Source of the DNA: an uncultured Corynebacterium sp. | Lineage (GTDB): Bacteria > Actinomycetota > Actinomycetes > Mycobacteriales > Mycobacteriaceae | Length of the DNA: 8,678 nt | Assembly: GCA_943913645.1 (NCBI GenBank) | Contig: CALTYZ010000036.1 | Span: 1 to 8,678 of the forward strand | Reading direction: 5' to 3' | Shown here: in pieces, positions 1 through 5,270 of the stretch | How the letters are laid out: each line of letters begins with the position of its first letter | How positions within the stretch are numbered: the stretch's first letter is position 1 | Notes under the pieces: model-generated | Seen by the model: only the letters and a program-made list of their open reading frames with translations | Database searches by the model: none | Told to the model about the DNA's origin: nothing | Made by a program: the position numbers and the translations under genes

Positions 1-20
1 GGGGGGGGGGGAGGGTGGGG
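1..20 (+). repeat. Homopolymeric G tract with G-quadruplex potential
   Basis: Eleven G in a row at 1-11 are followed by A, GGG, T and GGGG. This fits the G3+N1-7 quadruplex pattern on the plus strand. If the minus-strand start at 31 is real, the tract lies inside its first codons and encodes consecutive prolines. The true length is unknown because the tract touches the window edge. Confidence 0.6.
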
Positions 21-31
21 TAGGCGCTCAT
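1..31 (-). CDS. serC: Partial N-terminus, possibly phosphoserine aminotransferase (SerC)
   Basis: An ATG on the minus strand at 31-29 opens a frame that stays open to the window edge and reads M-S-A-Y-P-T-L-P-P-P. An AGAAAG (minus strand, 46-41) lies 9 bases before the ATG and matches six bases of the corynebacterial ribosome binding consensus, which supports this as a true start. From memory, C. glutamicum serC lies divergently next to gltA, and SerC proteins of the genus begin with a short Pro-rich tail before the fold. SerC makes 3-phosphoserine from 3-phosphohydroxypyruvate in serine synthesis. Only ten codons are visible, so the assignment rests on context and is tentative. The last visible codons are a pure C run. 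Confidence 0.4.
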   Translation of the reverse strand, partial: MSAYPTLPPP

Positions 32-158
32 CGGACCCGTCTTTCTGCTTCACGTCTTGGCAAGGGCAATAGGGACAATAATGACCATAGCGATAATACA
101 GTATGTTGCATAATATACAGTGTGTGTAAGTCATGTATTGCGGCGGTATGCAGCGAGA
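32..158. promoter_or_regulatory. AT-rich divergent intergenic region upstream of gltA
   Basis: No coding frame here is convincing. Bases 60-120 are clearly more AT-rich than the surroundings, as expected for a promoter/operator region between divergent genes. ATACAGT occurs twice in direct orientation (96-102 and 115-121), 19 bases apart. TATATT on the minus strand (117-112) fits the corynebacterial -10 pattern TANANT and could serve the leftward gene, though no good -35 is visible. A degenerate GlxR-like site (TGT...TA...ACA, 104-119) matches only 8 of 12 fixed positions. Confidence 0.45.
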
Positions 159-181
159 TTGCGCTCGCGCGAGATGCGCAA
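159..181. promoter_or_regulatory. Inverted repeat TTGCGC-N11-GCGCAA, candidate operator
   Basis: The arms 159-164 and 176-181 are perfect six-base complements, and the centre contains the self-complementary CTCGCGCGAG (164-173). The repeat ends about 30 bases upstream of the candidate gltA -10, a position suited to a dimeric regulator. The adjoining GCAAAG (178-183, CTTTGC on the minus strand) and CTTTGC (207-212) resemble the core of the RamB motif. RamB controls acetate and TCA-cycle genes in C. glutamicum, but these cores are too short to prove a site. Confidence 0.4.
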
Positions 182-190
182 AGAACCGGG

Positions 191-218
191 TTTTGCCGGT
201 CACTGGCTTTGCTAGTAT
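191..218 (+). promoter_or_regulatory. Candidate gltA promoter with extended -10
   Basis: TG-C-TAGTAT (210-218) is an extended -10 motif. TTTTGC (191-196) sits 16 bases before the hexamer but is a poor -35. Transcription would begin near 225 and give a leader of about 108 bases before the gltA GTG. The hexamer deviates from TANANT at one base. gltA of C. glutamicum is known to have complex control (RamA, RamB, GlxR), so further promoters in this region are possible. Confidence 0.4.
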
Positions 219-243
219 GACTTCCAGACATTGCCCTGCCTCG

Positions 244-288
244 GTGGGTGACGCGACCGGCGGAGCGTTCCTGCCGCCTTTTCACCAC
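244..288 (+). other. Long stem-loop in the gltA leader
   Basis: GTGGGTGA (244-251) pairs with TCACCAC (282-288) with one bulged G. Inside it GGCGG (259-263) pairs with CCGCC (274-278), followed at once by TTTT (279-282). The inner part resembles an intrinsic terminator and the outer stem would bury its U tract. It lies wholly within the predicted leader and ends 30 bases before the ribosome binding site. It could be an attenuator, a stability element or chance. Confidence 0.35.
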
Positions 289-332
289 AACCGCAGGCCC
301 GGGTTAGGCACAAGACGTGGAAAGGTTCAACC

Positions 333-1628
333 GTGGCTTCTGACAATGAGAACAAGGCCGTACTGCACTACCCGGGCGGCGAGTATGAGATGGATATCAT
401 CCGCGCAACCCAGGGCAACGACGGTGTGGTACTGGGCAACATGCTGGGGGAAACCGGTTTTGTCACCTTCGATCCTGGTTATGTGTCTACGGGTTCGACT
501 GAGTCCAAGATTACCTACATTGACGGTGCGGAAGGCATCTTGCGCTACCGCGGCTATGACATTGCAGACCTTGCGGAAAACGCCACCTTCAACGAGGTTT
601 CCTACCTCTTGATCAACGGCGAACTCCCAACTGATGAGCAGTTAGACGCGTTTTCAAACGACATTCGCCACCACACCTTGTTGGATGAGGATTTCAAAGC
701 CGCGTTCAACGTTTTCCCGCGTAATGCACACCCGATGGCTGTGCTCGCTTCCTCTGTGAACATTTTGTCCGCCTACTATCAAGAGCAGCTTGACCCGCTT
801 GATGAGGCGCAGCTGGATAAGGCCACTGTACGACTCATGGCGAAGGTGCCGATGCTCGCGGCGTACGCCTACCGCGCTTCTCGCGGCAAGCCATACATGT
901 ACCCGGACAACTCACTCAACCAGCGCGAAAACTTCATGCGCATGATGTTCGGTTACCCAACCCAGGAGTACGAGATCGATCCGGTACTCACCAACGCGCT
1001 GGATAAGCTGCTCATCCTGCACGCTGACCATGAGCAGAACTGCTCGACTTCGACCGTGCGCATGATTGCTTCTGCCCAAGCCAACATGTTTGTCGCGATC
1101 GCCGGTGGCATTAACGCGCTTGCTGGTCCGCTGCATGGCGGGGCGAATCAGGCTGTGCTTGAGATGCTCGAAGAGATCAAGAACAACCACGATGGTGATG
1201 CCACAGACTTTATGAACCGCGTGAAAAACAAGGAGCGCGGTGTGCGCCTGATGGGCTTCGGGCACCGTGTATACAAGAATTATGATCCGCGCGCTGCCAT
1301 CGTCAAAGACACCGCGCACGAAGTGCTTGACCACCTCGGCGGGGACGAGCTGCTTGACTTGGCGATTGAGCTTGAGCAAATCGCGCTCAAGGATGACTAC
1401 TTCATCGAGCGCAAGCTGTACCCGAACGTTGACTTCTATACCGGGTTGATTTACCGCGCCATGGGCTTTTCAACCGACTTCTTCACAGTATTGTTCGCTA
1501 TCGGTCGGCTGCCAGGTTGGATCGCTCAATACCGTGAGCAGTTGGCGATGAACTCGAAGATTAACCGCCCACGCCAGATTTACACCGGGCATGAGCGTCG
1601 TGACTTTGTACCGCGCGACCAGCGTTAA
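333..1628 (+). CDS. gltA: Citrate synthase
   Basis: Condenses acetyl-CoA and oxaloacetate to citrate and CoA, the entry step of the TCA cycle, in the cytoplasm. The 431-residue product matches the usual length of the hexameric bacterial type II enzyme. The catalytic residues of the family are visible: His268 in GPLHGG, His311 in GFGHRVYKNYDPR and Asp367 in YPNVDFYTG. The HADHEQN block (230-236) and Arg320 (DPRA) belong to the substrate pocket. Translation starts at GTG 333, seven bases after GGAAAGG (319-325), giving the N-terminus MASDNENKAV. The frame is intact. The upstream region has a long structured leader and a candidate operator, fitting tight carbon-source control. The next gene follows after 128 bases, with a weak terminator-like hairpin between. 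Confidence 0.97.
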   Translation: MASDNENKAVLHYPGGEYEMDIIRATQGNDGVVLGNMLGETGFVTFDPGYVSTGSTESKITYIDGAEGILRYRGYDIADLAENATFNEVSYLLINGELPTDEQLDAFSNDIRHHTLLDEDFKAAFNVFPRNAHPMAVLASSVNILSAYYQEQLDPLDEAQLDKATVRLMAKVPMLAAYAYRASRGKPYMYPDNSLNQRENFMRMMFGYPTQEYEIDPVLTNALDKLLILHADHEQNCSTSTVRMIASAQANMFVAIAGGINALAGPLHGGANQAVLEMLEEIKNNHDGDATDFMNRVKNKERGVRLMGFGHRVYKNYDPRAAIVKDTAHEVLDHLGGDELLDLAIELEQIALKDDYFIERKLYPNVDFYTGLIYRAMGFSTDFFTVLFAIGRLPGWIAQYREQLAMNSKINRPRQIYTGHERRDFVPRDQR

Positions 1629-1704
1629 AAGTGAGACACCTGGGGGTCTCATAACCAAATAAACCAGCCGCCGGGCAGACCCGAGCCTTGCTACGCTCGA
1701 GGAA

Positions 1705-1728
1705 GCCGCCTCGGCGGTCTCTTGTTCT
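1705..1728 (+). terminator. Weak terminator-like hairpin after gltA
   Basis: CCGC (1706-1709) and GCGG (1714-1717) close a CTCG tetraloop, extended by a G-U pair, followed by the pyrimidine-rich TCTCTTGTTCT. Just upstream CGAGC (1682-1686) pairs with GCTCG (1695-1699), and AGACC (1677-1681) can pair alternatively with GGTCT (1716-1720). A second small hairpin, TGAGAC...GTCTCA (1632-1651), lies directly after the gltA stop without a T tract. Termination is probably partial, so some read-through into the isomerase gene is likely. Confidence 0.35.
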
Positions 1729-1756
1729 CAAAGGTTCGCAAGGAGATAGTGAACAC

Positions 1757-2116
1757 ATGGAAAAGCCCACCATCGAAGTCCCCGAAGGTCCTGCGCCTAC
1801 AGATCTCGTCTTAGAAGATTTGGTCGTCGGCGACGGAGCTGAGGCGGTTGAGGGAGGCTATGTCAAAGTCCACTACCTGGGCGTTACGTACGACACCGGC
1901 GACGAGTTTGATTCCACGTGGGACCGCGGTGAGGCCGCTGAGTTTCCGCTCCAGCGGCTTATCGAAGGCTGGCAGGAGGGGATTCCTGGTATGCGAGTCG
2001 GTGGTCGCCGGAAACTCACCATTCCGCCTGAAAAGGCCTACGGGCCAGCAGGCGGTGGGCATCCGTTGGCGGGGCGTACCCTTGTTTTCGTGATCGACCT
2101 TCTCGACGCAAGTTAG
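1757..2116 (+). CDS. fkpA: FKBP-type peptidyl-prolyl cis-trans isomerase
   Basis: Catalyses cis-trans isomerisation of Xaa-Pro bonds, helping protein folding. The 119-residue protein has no signal peptide and is a single FKBP domain, so it is presumably cytoplasmic. Residues equivalent to the FKBP12 pocket are present: Tyr40 (VHYLG), Phe51-Asp52 (FDSTWDRG), Arg57, Phe63, Leu68-Ile69 and Trp72 (LIEGWQEG), Tyr95 (KAYG) and Phe111 near the C-terminus. The frame is open upstream to 1688, but ATG 1757 is preferred: AAGGAG (1740-1745) precedes it by 11 bases and it starts just before the conserved domain. The symbol follows the C. glutamicum gene in the same position after gltA, from memory. The aldo/keto reductase starts 10 bases after the stop. 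Confidence 0.92.
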   Translation: MEKPTIEVPEGPAPTDLVLEDLVVGDGAEAVEGGYVKVHYLGVTYDTGDEFDSTWDRGEAAEFPLQRLIEGWQEGIPGMRVGGRRKLTIPPEKAYGPAGGGHPLAGRTLVFVIDLLDAS

Positions 2117-2126
2117 GACAGTTCCG

Positions 2127-2954
2127 ATGCGCATACCGGTAGCGACGCTCAACGATGGATATGATTTGCCCCTTCTCGGTCTTGGGACATACAAACTGCA
2201 GGGTGGCGACGTTGAGCCGGTTGTGCGCGCTGCAATTGAGTTGGGCTATCGCCACATTGATACGGCCGCCTTTTATGGCAATGAAGTCGAGGTCGGGGCA
2301 GCAGTCAACGCGGCTATTGCCGCTGGGGATGTGACGCGCGAAGAGCTCTTTATCACTACAAAACTCTGGAATGACGACCAGCATCGGGCCGCTCAGGCCT
2401 ATCAGAAGTCGCTGTCGCGGCTGAACTTGGAGTTCATCGACCTGTATCTCATTCACTGGCCGTGGCCGCAACGCGGCAGCTACGTGCACGCATTCGAGCA
2501 GATCGTGCAACTACAGGACAGGGGACAGCTGCGGTCCGTGGGCGTGGCTAATTTCTATGAAGAAGTGCTCGATGAGGTCATTGCAGCCACGGGTGTGACT
2601 CCGGTGTTAAACCAAGTCGAGGTGCACGTCGGGTTTACTCAGCCTGAACTTCGTGCCTATCATTCCGAGCTCGGCATTCTCACCGAGGCATGGGCCCCTC
2701 TGGCGCGTGGGGAAAATTTTACTGCACCGGAAATCGCTGCCGTGGCCGACAAACACGGTAAAACTCCTGCACAAATTGTCTTGGCCTATCTCATGGAGCT
2801 GGGGTGCTCTGTTGTGCCGAAGACCTCAAACATGCAGCGGCTGGGAGAAAATCTCAGGTCCGTTGAGGTTGCATTGAGCGCCGAAGATAGAGCAGCCCTC
2901 GACAGTGTCGCAGGGGGGCGGATGTCCGGCGACCCGCGGACATTCCCAGGGTGA
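2127..2954 (+). CDS. Aldo/keto reductase (2,5-diketo-D-gluconate reductase-like)
   Basis: An NADPH-dependent carbonyl reductase of the AKR superfamily, 275 residues, the usual length of the short bacterial members close to 2,5-diketogluconate reductases. The catalytic tetrad is complete: Asp45 and Tyr50 in HIDTAAFYGNE, Lys79 in TTKLW and His110 in LIHWPWP. The cofactor 2'-phosphate region appears as PKTSNMQRLGENL (231-243). GVANF (139-143) replaces the commoner GVSNF and NQVEVHV stands for NQVELHP, both mild changes. ATG 2127 follows AGGA (2115-2118) by eight bases and lies 10 bases after the isomerase stop, so the two are probably one transcript. The natural substrate cannot be read from sequence. 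In C. glutamicum I recall accD here instead, so the gene may be a lineage-specific insertion. Confidence 0.93.
   Translation: MRIPVATLNDGYDLPLLGLGTYKLQGGDVEPVVRAAIELGYRHIDTAAFYGNEVEVGAAVNAAIAAGDVTREELFITTKLWNDDQHRAAQAYQKSLSRLNLEFIDLYLIHWPWPQRGSYVHAFEQIVQLQDRGQLRSVGVANFYEEVLDEVIAATGVTPVLNQVEVHVGFTQPELRAYHSELGILTEAWAPLARGENFTAPEIAAVADKHGKTPAQIVLAYLMELGCSVVPKTSNMQRLGENLRSVEVALSAEDRAALDSVAGGRMSGDPRTFPG
2920..2945 (+). other. Hairpin at the 3' end of the aldo/keto reductase gene
   Basis: GGATGTCCG (2920-2928) pairs with CGGACATTC (2937-2945): nine pairs including one G-U, with an eight-base loop. It ends seven bases before the stop codon and has no T tract, so it is more likely a 3' stability or pausing structure than an intrinsic terminator. 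Confidence 0.3.
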
Positions 2955-3010
2955 CGCTCGCACGGGTAATGCTTGCTCGGCAGATCTTTACTCGCCGCAA
3001 CCTTACTTAA

Positions 3011-3066
3011 TTGAAACTATTCATCCTGCGGCGCCCACCGGGGGTGGAGATAGTATCAATAGTTTT
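3011..3066. repeat. Nested inverted repeats upstream of the DUF485-mctC operon
   Basis: AAACTATT (3014-3021) and AATAGTTT (3058-3065) are perfect complements. TTGAAACTAT (3011-3020) also matches ATAGTATCAA (3050-3059) at nine of ten positions, so the right arm carries two ATAGT half-sites. Inside lies CCACC-GGG-GGTGG (3035-3047). The outer right arm runs into TTTT, so the whole may act as terminator of the preceding transcript, or the half-sites may bind a regulator. Confidence 0.45.
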
Positions 3067-3093
3067 CGCACCTCACAGTTGCTGCCGGGGGTG
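3038..3093 (+). promoter_or_regulatory. Two CCGGGGGTG direct repeats, candidate RamA sites
   Basis: The nonamer CCGGGGGTG occurs at 3038-3046 and 3085-3093, 47 bases apart in the same orientation. Both fit the published RamA motif (A/C/T)G4-6(T/C). RamA is the LuxR-type activator of acetate genes and is reported to control mctC in C. glutamicum. The location upstream of the predicted acetate/pyruvate importer makes RamA the best candidate. The motif is short and degenerate, so each single match alone would be weak. Confidence 0.5.
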
Positions 3094-3142
3094 AACCTGA
3101 CAGCTACTCTTTGTGCGATATCGACAACACTCCATGGCCGTT

Positions 3143-3158
3143 TGTGTGTTACGTTACA
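3143..3158. promoter_or_regulatory. GlxR (CRP-family, cAMP) binding site
   Basis: TGTGTGTTACGTTACA matches the GlxR consensus TGTGANNTANNTCACA at 10 of 12 fixed positions, with one symmetric deviation in each half. It lies 84 bases upstream of the DUF485 start codon. TACATT (3155-3160), which fits the -10 pattern TANANT, overlaps its right half. If that is the used -10, GlxR would repress. If transcription starts further downstream, the site would be placed for activation. Confidence 0.6.
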
Positions 3159-3166
3159 TTCTTGGT

Positions 3167-3200
3167 GTTGAGTTGCCAGCATAGTAATTGCTAGCTCAAC
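3167..3200 (+). other. Hairpin in the DUF485-mctC leader
   Basis: GTTGAG (3167-3172) pairs perfectly with CTCAAC (3195-3200), and wobble pairs extend the stem inward. It lies between the GlxR-like site and the ribosome binding site (AGAAAGGA, 3227-3234). It could be a leader structure or an operator. No T tract follows at once, so it is not a clear terminator. Confidence 0.35.
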
Positions 3201-3242
3201 GCAGCGTGTGACTGTTTCTTTTGGTTAGAAAGGATTGAGGCC

Positions 3243-3581
3243 GTGGCCGGACCTACAGCTGCCCCAACGCGGCGTGAACCCACGCCGGACGAGTTTGTGG
3301 CGATGCAACACAGCCCCGAATTCCAGGAACTACGCTCGACGTTTCGTGGTTTCACCTTCCCGATGATGATCGCATCGTTGGTGTGGTACATCTTCTACGT
3401 ACTCCTTGCCACGTTCATGCCGGAGTTCATGGCACGCCCGCTCCTAGGCTTGAACGTTGGCCTTTGGCTCGGGCTAGCGCAGTTCATCACCACATTTTTA
3501 ATCACCTGGATCTACGTGCGTTGGGCAAATCACAACATTGAACCCCGTGCGGCACACATCCGTCAGAAAATGGAGGGCTAA
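3243..3581 (+). CDS. DUF485 small membrane protein, partner of MctC
   Basis: A 112-residue inner-membrane protein with two predicted helices (about 37-58 and 71-93) joined by the loop PEFMARPLLG, a polar N-terminus and a charged C-terminal tail. Its length and pattern fit DUF485, the family of E. coli YjcH, whose gene lies beside the acetate permease gene actP. Here too it directly precedes the symporter gene, two bases apart, so the two are almost certainly co-translated and may work as a pair. The biochemical role of DUF485 is unknown to me. Start GTG 3243 is set by AGAAAGGA (3227-3234), near the full corynebacterial consensus, eight bases upstream. The upstream region carries the RamA- and GlxR-type sites described separately. 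Confidence 0.93.
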   Translation: MAGPTAAPTRREPTPDEFVAMQHSPEFQELRSTFRGFTFPMMIASLVWYIFYVLLATFMPEFMARPLLGLNVGLWLGLAQFITTFLITWIYVRWANHNIEPRAAHIRQKMEG

Positions 3582-3583
3582 GG

Positions 3584-5233
3584 ATGCAAACCCAGATTCT
3601 CGCGGCCCCCACAGCGGAGGCTACCGGCAACCCGATCCTCAACATCGTTGTTTTCGGCGCGTTCATCGTCGGAACACTGTATGTCGTGACTCGCGCAGGC
3701 CGCACCACCAGCGAGTCCGCCGACTTCTACACCGGTGGTGCGTCATTTAGCGGTACGCAAAATGGTTTAGCGATCGCCGGCGACTACCTTTCTGCCGCCT
3801 CGTTCTTGGGCATCGTTGGATCGATTGCGCTCAATGGTTATGACGGCTTCTTGTACTCCATCGGCTTCTTCGTTGCTTGGCTGGTCGCCCTGCTACTCGT
3901 AGCTGAACCGCTGCGTAATGTGGGCCGGTTCACCATGGCGGACGTACTGTCATTTCGTCTCAAGCAAAAACCGGTTCGTGTTGCGGCGGCGTTTGGCACC
4001 TTATTCGTGTCGCTGTTCTACCTCATTGCCCAAATGGCCGGTGCTGGCTCCCTTGTGTCAGTCCTGCTGAACCTTCACTCATTTGCCTCTCAGGCGATCT
4101 GTGTGGCGATCGTCGGTGTGATCATGATTGCCTACGTGCTCATCGGCGGCATGAAGGGCACGACCTACGTGCAGATGATTAAGGCAGTGCTGCTCATCGC
4201 TGGTGTGTCCATTATGGCGCTGCTGGTGTTTGTACAGATTCGCGGTGGAATGAACACGCTGTTTGATTCTGCGATTGATACCCACGCCGCCTCCGAATAC
4301 ATCAAGAAGCAGGGCTACGAGGCGAGCCAGATCATGCAACCCGGTCTGAAGTACGGCGCCTCGGTGACAAGCCAGATTGACTTCATCTCGCTCGGCCTCG
4401 CATTGGTGCTGGGCACTGCAGGGCTGCCGCACGTGCTCATGCGCTTCTACACGGTGCCCACAGCGAAAGAAGCACGCAAGTCGGTCACCTGGGCCATCGT
4501 GCTTATTGGCGCGTTTTATCTGCTCACTTTGGTCCTGGGTTACGCAGCTGCTGCCTTGGTCGGCCCGGACCGTATTTTGGCCGCACCAGGTGGGGCTAAC
4601 TCGGCCGCACCACTGTTGGCCTACGAGTTGGGTGGCTCCATCTTCATGGCGCTGATCTCCGCGGTTGCTTTCGCTACTGTGCTCGCCGTGGTTGCGGGTC
4701 TGGCTATTACGGCTTCCGCGTCCATCGCCCACGATGTCTACGATGCTGTGTTCCGCGATGGGCAATCCTCTGAGGAGGAGCAGGTGCGTGTTTCTCGTAT
4801 CACGGTTGTCGTGCTGGGCGTTGTTGCGATCGTCCTGGGCATCCTGGCGATGACGCAGAATGTGGCGTTCCTGGTGGCGCTGGCGTTTGCTATCGCAGCA
4901 TCGGCGAACTTGCCGACGATCCTCTACTCCCTCTACTGGAAGCGCTTCAACACCACAGGTGCTGTGGCCTCGATCTATACCGGTCTGGTCTCCGCCTTGC
5001 TGCTGATTTTCTTCTCACCAGCAGTCTCAGGTGCTCCTACTGCGATGTTCCCGAACGCAGATTGGGCGATCTTCCCGCTGACCAGCCCGGGCATTGTCTC
5101 GATTCCACTCGGTTTCCTGGCAGGCATTATCGGCACCTTCATTGGCAAGCCAGATAATTTCGATGAGCTGCAGGCTGAAATGGAAGTCCGCTCCCTGACC
5201 GGTGTCGGTGTCGAAGCTCCGGTCGATCACTAG
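3584..5233 (+). CDS. mctC: Monocarboxylate/cation symporter MctC (acetate, propionate, pyruvate)
   Basis: A member of the solute:sodium symporter family (ActP/MctC branch) in the cytoplasmic membrane, importing short monocarboxylates with a cation. The 549 residues and about 13 hydrophobic segments match MctC and ActP. TM1 is near 17-36. The segment NGLAIAGDYLSAASFLG (60-76) is the conserved unwound helix of the LeuT-like core. The family signature region is GTAGLPHVLMRFYTVPTAKE (277-296). The Ser-rich TASASIAHDVY (376-386) lies where the sodium site is found. ATG 3584 is two bases after the DUF485 stop with GGAGGG (3572-3577) in front. The C-terminal tail after 521 is polar. Substrate is assigned by family and gene context, not proved by sequence. 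The convergent DUF1906 gene ends 21 bases downstream. Confidence 0.94.
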   Translation: MQTQILAAPTAEATGNPILNIVVFGAFIVGTLYVVTRAGRTTSESADFYTGGASFSGTQNGLAIAGDYLSAASFLGIVGSIALNGYDGFLYSIGFFVAWLVALLLVAEPLRNVGRFTMADVLSFRLKQKPVRVAAAFGTLFVSLFYLIAQMAGAGSLVSVLLNLHSFASQAICVAIVGVIMIAYVLIGGMKGTTYVQMIKAVLLIAGVSIMALLVFVQIRGGMNTLFDSAIDTHAASEYIKKQGYEASQIMQPGLKYGASVTSQIDFISLGLALVLGTAGLPHVLMRFYTVPTAKEARKSVTWAIVLIGAFYLLTLVLGYAAAALVGPDRILAAPGGANSAAPLLAYELGGSIFMALISAVAFATVLAVVAGLAITASASIAHDVYDAVFRDGQSSEEEQVRVSRITVVVLGVVAIVLGILAMTQNVAFLVALAFAIAASANLPTILYSLYWKRFNTTGAVASIYTGLVSALLLIFFSPAVSGAPTAMFPNADWAIFPLTSPGIVSIPLGFLAGIIGTFIGKPDNFDELQAEMEVRSLTGVGVEAPVDH

Positions 5234-5243
5234 CAAACACGCA

Positions 5244-5270
5244 GCGGCTGCCGCCTAAAACGGCAGACGC
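5244..5270. terminator. Hairpin between convergent genes, possible bidirectional terminator
   Basis: CTGCCG (5248-5253) pairs with CGGCAG (5261-5266) around a seven-base loop, and GCG/CGC extend the stem past a G-A mismatch. It sits between the mctC stop (5231-5233) and the DUF1906 gene and includes that gene's TAG. Neither strand has a good T tract after the stem, so efficiency is uncertain. Confidence 0.4.

Noticed and set aside
16..21. TGGGGT as a RamA site near the left edge
   Set aside because: The motif is short and lies inside a G-rich tract that is probably coding on the other strand, so the match carries little information.
104..119. GlxR site upstream of gltA
   Set aside because: It matches only 8 of 12 fixed positions and lacks the TGTG/CACA cores, so I would not call it a site without binding data.
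28..288. Minus-strand frame of 86 residues in the gltA upstream region
   Set aside because: It is low in complexity, lacks a ribosome binding site and spans the AT-rich promoter region. The shorter start at 31 in another frame, with AGAAAG before it, fits better.
133..612. 159-residue plus-strand frame overlapping the start of gltA
   Set aside because: It crosses the leader and the first 280 bases of gltA in another frame, and its product resembles no family.
912..1379. Long open frame on the minus strand within gltA
   Set aside because: It is antisense to a complete, motif-confirmed citrate synthase. Its product shows no recognisable fold, and codon bias of the sense gene explains the open frame.
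2905..3171. 88-residue plus-strand frame after the aldo/keto reductase
   Set aside because: It has no ribosome binding site, covers the repeat-rich regulatory region, and its product shows no domain or signal.
4079..4765. 228-residue minus-strand frame inside mctC
   Set aside because: It is antisense to transmembrane segments of MctC, rich in His and Arg as expected for a shadow of hydrophobic codons, and has no ribosome binding site or family resemblance.
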